In this document: positions 9,119 to 16,889 of the stretch, piece after piece
Layout: the number at the start of each line of letters is the position of its first letter
Numbering within the stretch: the stretch's first letter is position 1
NCBI RefSeq assembly: GCF_003172915.1
Contig: NZ_QGKU01000031.1
Location: forward strand, 62,001 to 126,000
Direction of reading: 5' to 3'
Length of the DNA stretch: 64,000 nucleotides
DNA from: Meridianimarinicoccus roseus
GTDB taxonomy: Bacteria; Pseudomonadota; Alphaproteobacteria; Rhodobacterales; Rhodobacteraceae
The notes under the pieces: generated by a model
What the model saw: the letters and a program-made list of their open reading frames with translations, nothing else
Databases searched by the model: none
What the model was told of the DNA's origin: nothing
Translations under genes and position numbers: made by a program

Positions 9119-10126
9119 ATGAAACCTGTCAGCGCCCCGCAGGAAAAGGCCCCGCCGCTGGACAAGCCGCACCGCTTCGTGTTCGTGCTGCTGCCCCGGT
9201 TCAGCCTGCTGGCCTTCTCCGCCGCGGTCGAGGCGCTGCGCGTGGCCAACCGCATGTCGGGGCGCACGTGCTATAGTTGGTCCTACATCGGTGATGGCGG
9301 AACGACCGCGACCAGTTCGGCAGGCACGACCATCACCCTGGACAGCGACCTCGTGGAACTGGGCCGCGACGACACGGTCATCGTGTGCGGCGGCATCGAC
9401 GTGCAGGACGCAACGACACGGAGGCTGCTGAACTGGCTGCGCCGCGAGGCACGCCGCGGCTGCCCGGTCGGCGGGCTGTGCACCGGCGCGCATGTGCTGG
9501 CAGAAGCCGGACTGCTGGACGGACGCCGCGCCACGATCCACTGGGAGAACCAGGACAGCTTCTCGGAGGAATTCGAGGATGTGCTGCTGACCAAGTCGGT
9601 GTTCACGATCGACGGCGGGCGCTACACCACGGCGGGGGGCACCGCGTCCATCGACCTGATGCTGAAGCTGATCGCCAAGCAGGTCGGCGAGGATGTGGCC
9701 TCGGCCGTGGCGGACCAGCTCATCTATTCGTCGATCCGCACCGATCAGGACGTGCAGCGCCTGTCGATCCCCACCCGGATCGGCGTGCGTCACCCGAAGC
9801 TCGCCACAGTCATCAAGCAGATGGAAGCGAATATCGAGGAACCGATCAGCCCCGCCGTTCTGGCGCGCGAGGTCGGGCTGTCCACCCGGCAGCTCGAAAG
9901 GTTGTTCCGGCGGTACCTCAGCCGGTCACCGAAGCGCTATTATATGGAACTGCGGCTGTCAAAAGCCCGCAACCTGCTGATGCAGACCGACATGAGTGTG
10001 ATCAACGTGGCACTGGCCTGCGGCTTCACCTCGCCATCACATTTTTCCAAATGCTATCGGGCGCAATACAACACCACGCCCTATCGCGAGCGTGGTGCCA
10101 TGGCCGCGGACCGGCAGTCGCGCTAG
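9119..10126 (+). CDS. GlxA-family transcriptional regulator (DJ-1/PfpI-like domain plus AraC HTH)
   Basis: About 335 residues. The N-terminal DJ-1/PfpI-like sensor domain (RFVFVLLPRFSLLAFSAAVEALRVANR) contains the GGLCTGAHVLAEAGLLDGR elbow. The C-terminal AraC-type double helix-turn-helix has LAREVGLSTRQLERLFRRYL and NVALACGFTSPSHFSKCYR. Relatives regulate amine, betaine or arginine catabolism, but no such target is adjacent. The start could be an upstream ATG at 9035 (28 more residues); I prefer 9119 because the conserved domain starts soon after. The stop overlaps the convergent VPLPA-CTERM gene by 4 bases. Confidence 0.87.
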   Translation: MKPVSAPQEKAPPLDKPHRFVFVLLPRFSLLAFSAAVEALRVANRMSGRTCYSWSYIGDGGTTATSSAGTTITLDSDLVELGRDDTVIVCGGIDVQDATTRRLLNWLRREARRGCPVGGLCTGAHVLAEAGLLDGRRATIHWENQDSFSEEFEDVLLTKSVFTIDGGRYTTAGGTASIDLMLKLIAKQVGEDVASAVADQLIYSSIRTDQDVQRLSIPTRIGVRHPKLATVIKQMEANIEEPISPAVLAREVGLSTRQLERLFRRYLSRSPKRYYMELRLSKARNLLMQTDMSVINVALACGFTSPSHFSKCYRAQYNTTPYRERGAMAADRQSR

Positions 10127-10707
10127 GCGCGGCGGCGGCGGGTCAGCCCCAGCGCACAGATACCGCCCGCAAGCAGCGCAAGCGGCGCTGGAAGCGGCAC
10201 CTCCGGGGTCACGGCGGACCCGGTGGAGATGTTGTCATACCCAAGCCCGGCAACGTCGTCCGAGAAGATCGACACGCCGGTTGCGCCGCCAAGTCCCGTG
10301 AAAGTCACGCTTGCAATGGATTCGCTGCCGACGCGCGTGTAATTGCGCTCGTCCGTGCCGCCGGGCGTGTCGAACCGGAAGGTCGCGGTGCTGCCCAGCG
10401 TGTCATAGGCGAGGATATCGACGCTGAACGTGTCGGTCGCGGCCGGGAACAGGATGTTCAGCGTCTGCTCGCAGGGGTTCCCGCCGACCGAGAAGTCACA
10501 TGCCAATACATATGACGACAGGGTCGCGCTGTCGAAGATCCGCACCGCGGCCTGCGTACCTGCCGAGGTGGCGGTGAACAGGAACCCGTTCGTGGTCAGT
10601 CCGGCGGGCATCGGGAAGTTCTGCGTGGTGAAGGCTTCGAAATCCTCGGTTGCGGCCAGAAGCGGGCTGGCAAGAAAAAGAGCAGCGGCAAGTGTGCGTT
10701 TGAACAT
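10123..10707 (-). CDS. VPLPA-CTERM sorting-domain secreted protein (first of three)
   Basis: 194 residues. It has an N-terminal signal peptide (MFKRTLAAALFLASPLLA) and a beta-rich middle with a pair of cysteines (LACDF, NPCEQ). The C-terminal sorting signal is VPLPAPLALLAGG, then a hydrophobic segment and a basic end, RRRRA. Such tails are recognised by exosortases, which process proteins for surface or extracellular-matrix display; no exosortase is in this window. A GGAGA ribosome site precedes the ATG. The palindrome TAAC-TAAA-GTTA at 10739-10750 lies just upstream and could be an operator. The function of the mature domain is unknown. Confidence 0.85.
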   Translation of the reverse strand: MFKRTLAAALFLASPLLAATEDFEAFTTQNFPMPAGLTTNGFLFTATSAGTQAAVRIFDSATLSSYVLACDFSVGGNPCEQTLNILFPAATDTFSVDILAYDTLGSTATFRFDTPGGTDERNYTRVGSESIASVTFTGLGGATGVSIFSDDVAGLGYDNISTGSAVTPEVPLPAPLALLAGGICALGLTRRRRA

Positions 10708-10824
10708 GGCGGTCTCCGATGAATGACTGCCGCAATGCTAACTAAAGTTAACGCAAAACGGAAGTCGGGAATACCCCACAACGAGGGCATCCACCTGCCC
10801 ACCCGAGCGATACGCCGCGCGCAT

Positions 10825-11934
10825 TCAGCCCGGCGTCATTCGGTAGATCGCACCATCGTTTTCCGAAATGAACCAGATCGCCCCGTCCGGGCCTTCGCGC
10901 ACATCGCGGACCCGGTCGGTCTGCGCGCCTTCGATCCGTTCCGCCTCGCGCAGGGTATCGCCATCAAGGCGGCTGATCAGGCTGAACTTCAAGCTGCCTA
11001 CGAAAAAATCGCCGCGCCATTGCGGCCAGAGCGCGCCGGAATAGACCATCATGCCCGAGGGCGCGATCGACGGATCCCAGTAATGCGCGGGCTGCCGCAT
11101 GCCCGGCTTCTCGGTTCCCTCACCGATCCGCGCACCAGAATAGTGCCGCCCATAAGAGATCACCGGCCAGCCATAATTCGCTCCGGCTTCGACGCGATTC
11201 ACCTCGTCGCCGCCACGCGCACCGTGCTCCGCCACCCACAGCCGCCCCGCGCCGTCCAGGGCTGCGCCCTGCGGGTTGCGGTGGCCGAAGCTCCAGATTT
11301 CGGGCTGCGCGCCTGACCTGTCCGCGAACGGGTTGCCGGGCGGCACGCTGCCGTCACGGGCAATGCGCAGAACGCTGCCTTCGTGGCGCGACAGGTCCTG
11401 CGCCGTGTCCCCGTCGCCACGGTCGCCGATGGTGACGTAAATCAGCCCGTCCAACCCTTCGACCAGCCGAGAGCCGAAATGCCGGCCCCCGGACGCGCCC
11501 GGCGCCATCTCGAAGATCGTTTCGACGCGCTCCAGACTTGCTCCATCGGGCGACAGCACGCCACGCGCAACCGCCGTGCCTGCGCCGCCGCCTGGTTGCG
11601 CCGCGGCATAGCTGAGGAATATCTCCCGACTGCTGGCGAAATCGCGCGGCACCAGCACGTCGAGCAACCCTCCCTGCCCTCGCGCGGCGACCGCGGGCAC
11701 GCCGGACACGGGCGTTGCGCGGCCGCTCTCGATCACCAGAAGCCGCCCGCTGCGTTCCGTAACGATCAGCCCGCCGCCCGGCAGGAAGCCCAGCGACCAC
11801 GGCTCCGATAAGCCCGAGACGACCGTGTCCACCCGCAGCGGTCCCGCGCTGCTGGAAAGGGTCTGTGCCGCCGCCAGTGACGACGACAGGCACATCAGGA
11901 CCGCAGCCGCAGTGATCCGCATTGTCCAACTCAT
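10825..11934 (-). CDS. PQQ-type soluble aldose sugar dehydrogenase family protein (YliI-like)
   Basis: 369 residues with a signal peptide (start MSWTMRITAAAVLMC, ending near AAAQ). It folds as a six-bladed beta-propeller of the glucose/sorbosone dehydrogenase family: PWSLGFLPGGGLIVTERSGRL, DGLIYVTIGDRG, EIWSFGHRNPQG and LWVAEHGARGGDEVN with NYGWPVISYG. These periplasmic enzymes oxidise aldoses to lactones using PQQ. An ATG at 11952 gives six extra residues, but AGGAGG falls within those codons, eight bases before the ATG at 11934, so 11934 is preferred. It is divergent from the transporter operon. Substrate unknown. Confidence 0.88.
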   Translation of the reverse strand: MSWTMRITAAAVLMCLSSSLAAAQTLSSSAGPLRVDTVVSGLSEPWSLGFLPGGGLIVTERSGRLLVIESGRATPVSGVPAVAARGQGGLLDVLVPRDFASSREIFLSYAAAQPGGGAGTAVARGVLSPDGASLERVETIFEMAPGASGGRHFGSRLVEGLDGLIYVTIGDRGDGDTAQDLSRHEGSVLRIARDGSVPPGNPFADRSGAQPEIWSFGHRNPQGAALDGAGRLWVAEHGARGGDEVNRVEAGANYGWPVISYGRHYSGARIGEGTEKPGMRQPAHYWDPSIAPSGMMVYSGALWPQWRGDFFVGSLKFSLISRLDGDTLREAERIEGAQTDRVRDVREGPDGAIWFISENDGAIYRMTPG

Positions 11935-12112
11935 CAGTGCATCCTCCTGCAAGCAAACTGCCCCATGATGTAACGATTAGAGCAAAATTCCCCTCGGGCG
12001 AGCCACGAATCCGTGTGCCCCGCGCGTGGTTCCGCTTTTCATTCCGCGCCTGTCGGACTAGCGTTCCGCCTGTGTAACAAATGACCACAAGGTCCAACAC
12101 GGGGAGACTTTC

Positions 12113-13300
12113 ATGAAAACCTTTGCGACGGCTACCGCGGTGGCGGCGCTGCTTGGTGGCGCGGCATTCGCGCAGGAAGAGATCAAGCTTGGCGTCGTGC
12201 TGGGCTTCACCGGACCGCTAGAAACGCTGGCCGGGCCGATGGCCGACGGCGCGGAACTGGCGATTGCCGAAGTGTCGGGCAGCGGTCTGCTGCTGGGCGG
12301 GTCCACCGTGACCCCGGTACGCGGGGACAGCACCTGCGTCGACGCGGCTGCGGCGACCGCCACGGCCGAACGGCTGGTCACATCCGAAGGCGTGGCGGCG
12401 ATCATGGGCGCGATGTGCTCGGGCGCGACGGGCGCGATCCTGTCCAACGTCGCCGTACCGAACGGCATCGTGATGATCTCGCCCTCCGCGACCTCGCCGG
12501 GCCTGTCCACGGTCGAAGACAACGGTCTGTTCTTCCGCACCGCGCCGTCCGACGCGCGCCAGGGTGTGGTGATGTCCGACATCATCATGGGCCGCGGCAT
12601 CGACACGGTCGCTCTGACATACACCAACAACGACTACGGCAAGGGACTGGCCGACAGCTTCCAGGCCGCGTTCGAGGAAGCGGGCGGTACCGTCACGCTG
12701 TCCAGCCCGCATGAAGACGGCAAGGCCGACTATTCGGCTGAAATCGGCGCACTGGCCTCGGCGGGCGGCGATGCACTGGTCGTGGCGGGCTACGTGGACG
12801 AAGGCGGCTCTGGCATGGTGCAGGCCGCTCTAGACACCGGAGCATTCGACCTGTTCGTGTTCCCCGACGGGATGGTCGGCGACGCGCTGGTCGAAAACTT
12901 CGGTTCCGACATCGACGGCTCGTTCGGCCAGAACCCGGGCTCGGACAGCGACGGTGCGGCCATGTACGAAGAGATGGCCACTGCGGCGGGCGTGAACGGT
13001 GCGTCGGTCTATTCCAAGGAAGCCTATGACGCGGCGGCCCTGATCCTGCTGGCGATGCAGGCTGCCGGGTCGAGCAGTTCGAGCGATCTGAAGGCGCATG
13101 TCATGGACGTGGCCAACGCGCCGGGCGAACCGATCATGCCGGGCGAGTTGGGCAAGGCGCTCCAGATCCTCGCCGATGGCGGCGAGATCGACTATGTCGG
13201 CGCGAGCGCGGTCGAGTTGATCGAACCCGGCGAAGCGGCGGGCGTCTACCGCGAGATCGAGATCGAAGGCGGCGCGCTGAACACTGTCGGCTTTCGCTGA
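12113..13300 (+). CDS. ABC transporter substrate-binding protein, branched-chain amino acid/amide (HAAT) type
   Basis: 395 residues. The signal peptide MKTFATATAVAALLGGAAFA is cleaved before QEE. The type I periplasmic binding fold (Peripla_BP_6) shows IKLGVVLGFTGPLETLAGPM, the cysteine pair DSTCVDAA / GAMCSGATGA, and LTYTNNDYGKGLADSF. It captures the solute for the permeases encoded 3 kb downstream. GGGGAGA lies before the ATG. A strong terminator follows directly, so it is probably made in excess over the other subunits. The ligand cannot be read from sequence; amino acids, urea or short amides are the family range. Confidence 0.92.
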   Translation: MKTFATATAVAALLGGAAFAQEEIKLGVVLGFTGPLETLAGPMADGAELAIAEVSGSGLLLGGSTVTPVRGDSTCVDAAAATATAERLVTSEGVAAIMGAMCSGATGAILSNVAVPNGIVMISPSATSPGLSTVEDNGLFFRTAPSDARQGVVMSDIIMGRGIDTVALTYTNNDYGKGLADSFQAAFEEAGGTVTLSSPHEDGKADYSAEIGALASAGGDALVVAGYVDEGGSGMVQAALDTGAFDLFVFPDGMVGDALVENFGSDIDGSFGQNPGSDSDGAAMYEEMATAAGVNGASVYSKEAYDAAALILLAMQAAGSSSSSDLKAHVMDVANAPGEPIMPGELGKALQILADGGEIDYVGASAVELIEPGEAAGVYREIEIEGGALNTVGFR

Positions 13301-13307
13301 TCGTACC

Positions 13308-13346
13308 GGGCATGGCATCCAAGACGGGTGCCATGCCCTTGTTTTT
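13308..13346 (+). terminator. Intra-operon terminator/attenuator after the binding-protein gene
   Basis: A perfect 10-bp stem (13308-13317 with 13329-13338), an 11-base loop and TTGTTTTT. It lies between the binding protein and the first ATPase gene and probably gives partial termination, a common way to over-express the binding protein. Confidence 0.85.
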
Positions 13347-13372
13347 ACAGGTGACCCCATGTCGGAGCAGCG

Positions 13373-14161
13373 ATGATCGCGGTTGAGAACCTGCACAAGC
13401 ATTTCGGTGGCTTTCATGCCGTCGATGGAGCCAGCCTGTCGATCGGCGACGGAACGATCACCGGGCTGATCGGCCCGAACGGCGCGGGAAAGACGACGCT
13501 TTTCAACGTGATAGCAGGCGTTCTGAAGCCCACTTCCGGGCGGGTTTCGATGGCTGGAGAGGACATAACCGGCCTGCCGCCGCACGAGTTGTTCCACAAG
13601 GGCCTGCTGCGAACCTTCCAGATCGCTCATGAATTCAGTTCCATGACCGTACGCGAGAACCTGATGGTGGTGCCCGGCGCACAGTCCGGAGAGACTTTGT
13701 GGAACGCGTGGTTCCGCCGCGCGCTGATTGCGCAAGAAGAACGGATGTTGGTCAAGAAGGCCGACGAAGTTCTTGAATTTCTTACCATCGATCATCTCGC
13801 TGACGAGAAGGCAGGCAACCTGTCCGGCGGGCAGAAGAAACTGCTGGAACTGGGCCGCACCATGATGGTGGACGCGCGGATCGTCTTTCTGGATGAGGTC
13901 GGTGCGGGTGTGAACCGCACGCTGCTGAACACGATCGGAGATGCGATCCAGCGGCTAAACGTCGAACGGGGCTACACTTTCTGCATGATCGAGCATGACA
14001 TGGACTTTATCGGGCGGCTGTGCGACCCGGTCATCTGCATGGCCGAGGGCAAAGTGCTGGCCGAAGGCACGATCGCGCAGATCAAGGCCAACGAAGCGGT
14101 GATCGAGGCATATCTGGGCACCGGGCTGAAGAACAAGGTGCAGTCGGGGGCGGCGTCGTGA
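13373..14161 (+). CDS. ABC transporter ATP-binding protein, LivG-like
   Basis: 262 residues. Walker [10 protein letters not shown] starts at residue 34. The signature motif is [13 protein letters not shown], and Walker B reads [12 protein letters not shown], where valine replaces the usual proline after DE. The switch histidine is in MIEHDMDFI. The LivG-type C-terminal segment VIEAYLGTG is present. It energises the permease pair encoded downstream. A GGAG ribosome site precedes the ATG. The gene follows the internal terminator, so its mRNA is read-through or starts from a weak local promoter. Confidence 0.93.
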   Translation: MIAVENLHKHFGGFHAVDGASLSIGDGTITGLIGPNGAGKTTLFNVIAGVLKPTSGRVSMAGEDITGLPPHELFHKGLLRTFQIAHEFSSMTVRENLMVVPGAQSGETLWNAWFRRALIAQEERMLVKKADEVLEFLTIDHLADEKAGNLSGGQKKLLELGRTMMVDARIVFLDEVGAGVNRTLLNTIGDAIQRLNVERGYTFCMIEHDMDFIGRLCDPVICMAEGKVLAEGTIAQIKANEAVIEAYLGTGLKNKVQSGAAS

Positions 14162-14175
14162 CGGGCCAAAGCGGG

Positions 14176-14219
14176 CATATGACTTGCATATTACTTCCAT
14201 ATGACTCGCGTATTGCTCG
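14176..14219 (+). repeat. Two degenerate 22-bp tandem repeats between the two ATPase genes
   Basis: Copies at 14176-14197 and 14198-14219 begin CATATGACT and match at 17 of 22 positions. They are A+T-rich compared with the flanking genes. A 19-codon frame starting at the ATG of the first copy (14179) ends in a TGA that overlaps the start codon of the next ATPase gene (ATGA at 14235-14238), so a leader peptide is conceivable. Confidence 0.6.
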
Positions 14220-14234
14220 CGTCGGGGTGCAGCC

Positions 14235-14948
14235 ATGAGCGCGGCCACCTTCCTCGACGCGCGGGGCATGACCGGCGGCTATGGCGCGGCTGACATCCTG
14301 CACGATCTGACCATGACCGTGGCGCAGGGCGAGATCGCCGTCATCGTCGGACCGAACGGCGCAGGCAAGTCCACCGCGATGAAGGCCGTCTTCGGAATGC
14401 TGCCGCTGCGCGCGGGCAGCGTGACGCTGGACGGACAGGACATCACCCGCCTGAGCCCGCAGGAACGCGTGGCGCGCGGCATGGGTTTCGTGCCGCAGGT
14501 CCGCAACATCTTTCCCAGCATGACGGTGCAGGAGAACCTCGAGATGGGGGCTTTCCTGCGGCGCGACGACATCCACGCCACGATGGAGCAGGTCTATGAC
14601 CTGTTCCCGATCCTGCGCGACAAACGGCACCAGTCGGCGGGCGAATTGTCCGGCGGGCAGCGCCAGCAAGTCGCCGTCGGGCGGGCACTGATGACCAAGC
14701 CCCGGCTTCTGATGCTGGACGAGCCGACCGCAGGGGTCAGCCCGATCGTGATGGACGAATTGTTCGACCGGATCATCGAAGTGGCGCGGACCGGCATTTC
14801 GATCCTCATGGTGGAACAGAACGCACGGCAGGCGCTGGAGATCGCCGATACCGGCTATGTTCTGGTGCAGGGCGCGAACCGCTACACCGACACAGGGGCC
14901 GCGCTTCTGGCGGACCCCGAGGTGCGCAAGAGCTTCCTTGGCGGATGA
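14235..14948 (+). CDS. ABC transporter ATP-binding protein, LivF-like
   Basis: 237 residues, typical LivF size. Walker A GPNGAGKST, signature LSGGQRQQVAVGRAL, Walker B LLMLDEPTAGVSP and switch region ILMVEQNARQAL are all intact. FVPQVRNIFPSMTVQENL is the family Q-loop region. It pairs with the LivG-like ATPase. Its stop overlaps the start of the first small secreted protein (ATGA at 14945-14948). Confidence 0.94.
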   Translation: MSAATFLDARGMTGGYGAADILHDLTMTVAQGEIAVIVGPNGAGKSTAMKAVFGMLPLRAGSVTLDGQDITRLSPQERVARGMGFVPQVRNIFPSMTVQENLEMGAFLRRDDIHATMEQVYDLFPILRDKRHQSAGELSGGQRQQVAVGRALMTKPRLLMLDEPTAGVSPIVMDELFDRIIEVARTGISILMVEQNARQALEIADTGYVLVQGANRYTDTGAALLADPEVRKSFLGG

Positions 14949-15430
14949 GCGGCGCGCGGGGTCATGAAAGCGGGCGCTTGGCCCGTGCGGTCGGCGCGGC
15001 CCTGGCCGTCGCCTGCGGCGCGCCGGCGGCGGGCGGTGCGGCGGGTCCGGTCGACGCGGCGGGCCTGCCCGATACGGGACTTGCCTGCACCTTCACCAAA
15101 GCGAGCATCGACGGGCGCGCACCGTTCGACAGCACCCTGAGGGCGCGGGCGGTGCCGGTGCCCGGCGCGGCGGGTCTTGCCGTACTGGAAGTCGCGGGCG
15201 ACGCCGCGCGGCTGGCGGCGGTCGGACGCGAGGGCGTATGGCTGACCCTGCGCACCGAGCCGGACCGGGACCATGCCGGACGGGTGACGGTGCTGGACCT
15301 TGCGCAGGGGGGCCCGAAGGCCGGGCTGGCGGTGCTGGTCGTGTCAGCCCCGGGCGAAGCGGCGCAGATCGTCACCCGCGAAGGTGGCTGCGCGCCCCTG
15401 CCCCAACCCAGCCCGGAGGCGCGGCAATGA
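14945..15430 (+). CDS. Small secreted protein of unknown function embedded in the ABC operon (first of two)
   Basis: 161 residues; I do not recognise a family. The N-terminus (to about residue 35) looks like a signal sequence: a basic start, then AVGAALAVACGAPAAG. C24 lies in AVAC, so a weak lipobox cannot be excluded. The mature part has only two further cysteines, in LACTF near the start and GGCAP near the end, probably forming one disulfide around a beta-rich domain. It overlaps both neighbours by ATGA, so it is cotranslated with the transporter genes. Its mature region shares a C-x-F start and G-x-C end pattern with the next protein. It may be an accessory periplasmic subunit of the transporter; that is inference. 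Confidence 0.75.
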   Translation: MSGARGHESGRLARAVGAALAVACGAPAAGGAAGPVDAAGLPDTGLACTFTKASIDGRAPFDSTLRARAVPVPGAAGLAVLEVAGDAARLAAVGREGVWLTLRTEPDRDHAGRVTVLDLAQGGPKAGLAVLVVSAPGEAAQIVTREGGCAPLPQPSPEARQ

Positions 15431-15879
15431 CCCGGCACGGGCCATCGGCGGACCGCGCTTCCGCCCCGGTCGCTGGGCACGGGCAAGCACGGCACGGCGC
15501 GCTGCCGCTGGCGGCGGCGCTCGCGGCGCTGCTATTGCCGGGGGCGTCCGCGGCTTTCGACCAGACCTGCCGCTTCGACGTGGAATGCTATGGCACGGAG
15601 CCCTGCGCCGAGACCGATTTCGCGCTGCGCCTGCGCCCCGGCCCTGACGCGCGGAGTGTGCGCATCGCCGACCCGGCCGGAGAGATCGTCGGGCAAATCG
15701 CCCCGTCCCCCGATGCCGGGTATGCGGGCGCGCCGGAGCCGACGGTCATCGGCGCGCAGACCCCGGCGACGCGGCAAGTGCTGATGCTGCTGCCTGACGG
15801 CGTGGCCAGCTACACGCTTCACATGACCGACGGCTCAGCCGTCATCCGTTATTCCGGACGCTGCGAGGACCACGAATGA
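15427..15879 (+). CDS. Small secreted cysteine-containing protein of unknown function embedded in the ABC operon (second of two)
   Basis: 150 residues; no family recognised. A long N-region is followed by a hydrophobic signal (ALPLAAALAALLLPGASAA). The mature domain has four cysteines, in QTCRF, VECYG, EPCAE and SGRCE, compatible with two disulfides in a periplasmic beta-sandwich. The start at 15427 overlaps the preceding stop (ATGA) and is preferred to longer in-frame starts inside the previous gene. Its own stop overlaps the permease start (ATGA at 15876-15879). The unbroken chain of overlaps argues that it is a true gene acting with the transporter. Confidence 0.75.
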   Translation: MTRHGPSADRASAPVAGHGQARHGALPLAAALAALLLPGASAAFDQTCRFDVECYGTEPCAETDFALRLRPGPDARSVRIADPAGEIVGQIAPSPDAGYAGAPEPTVIGAQTPATRQVLMLLPDGVASYTLHMTDGSAVIRYSGRCEDHE

Positions 15880-16889
15880 TCGATGCCCTGAACGCCCTTG
15901 TCGTGCTGGCCAATTTCGTCATCGTGCCAGCCGTCGCCTATGGCGCGCAACTGGCGCTTGGCGCGCTTGGCGTCACGCTCATTTTCGCGATCCTGCGCTT
16001 CACCAACATCGCGCATGGCGACACGATGGCTTTCGGCGCGATGATCACCATCTTCACCACATGGGGCCTGCAGGGCGCCGGAATCAGCCTTGGCCCGCTG
16101 CCGACCGCGCTGCTGGCGCTGCCCGTGGGGATCGCCGGCACCGCGCTGCTGCTGCTGGGCACCGACCGGCTGATCTATCGCTTCTACCGGGCCAAGAAGG
16201 TCGCGCCGGTGATGCTGTTGATCGTGTCGGTGGGCGTGATGTTCGTGATGAACGGGCTGGTGCGATTCATCATCGGTGTGGACGACCAGCGCTTCGCCGA
16301 TGGCGAGCGGTTCATCATCAGCGCACGCACCTTCCGCGACCTCACCGGTCTGGACGAGGGGCTGGCGATCCGCACCACGCAAGGCATTACGGTGGTCACG
16401 GCGGTGATCGTGGTGGCTGCGCTGTTCTGGTTCCTCGACCGGACACGCACCGGCAAGTCGATGCGCGCCTATTCCGACAACGAGGATCTTGCCCTGCTGT
16501 CGGGCATCAACCCGGAGCGGGTGGTGACGATCACCTGGATCCTCGTCGCCGCGCTGGCGACCATCGCCGGGGTGCTTTACGGGCTGGACAAGTCGTTCAA
16601 GCCCTTCACCTACTTCCAGCTTCTGCTGCCGGTTTTCGCGGCGGCCATCGTGGGCGGGCTGGGCAATCCGGTCGGTGCCATTGTGGGCGGGTTCGTGATC
16701 GCCTTTTCCGAGGTCGGGGTGACCTATGCATTCAAGCGCGTGCTGGAATACCTGCTGCCCGAGGCGCTGGAACCCGACGGGTTGGTGCAGCTTCTGGGCA
16801 CGGATTACAAGTTCGCGGTCAGTTTCGCGATCCTTGTGGTGGTGCTGATCTTCAGGCCCACCGGGCTTTACAGGAGTACGGCGGCATGA
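15876..16889 (+). CDS. ABC transporter permease, LivH-like
   Basis: 337 residues with about eight membrane segments. It contains the branched-chain amino acid permease hallmarks FTNIAHGD, MRAYSDNEDLALLSGINPERV (coupling helix to the ATPase) and IVGGLGNPVGAIVGGFVIAFSE. With the LivM-like subunit it forms the inner-membrane channel. It overlaps the small secreted gene upstream and the LivM gene downstream by ATGA. Confidence 0.93.
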   Translation: MIDALNALVVLANFVIVPAVAYGAQLALGALGVTLIFAILRFTNIAHGDTMAFGAMITIFTTWGLQGAGISLGPLPTALLALPVGIAGTALLLLGTDRLIYRFYRAKKVAPVMLLIVSVGVMFVMNGLVRFIIGVDDQRFADGERFIISARTFRDLTGLDEGLAIRTTQGITVVTAVIVVAALFWFLDRTRTGKSMRAYSDNEDLALLSGINPERVVTITWILVAALATIAGVLYGLDKSFKPFTYFQLLLPVFAAAIVGGLGNPVGAIVGGFVIAFSEVGVTYAFKRVLEYLLPEALEPDGLVQLLGTDYKFAVSFAILVVVLIFRPTGLYRSTAA

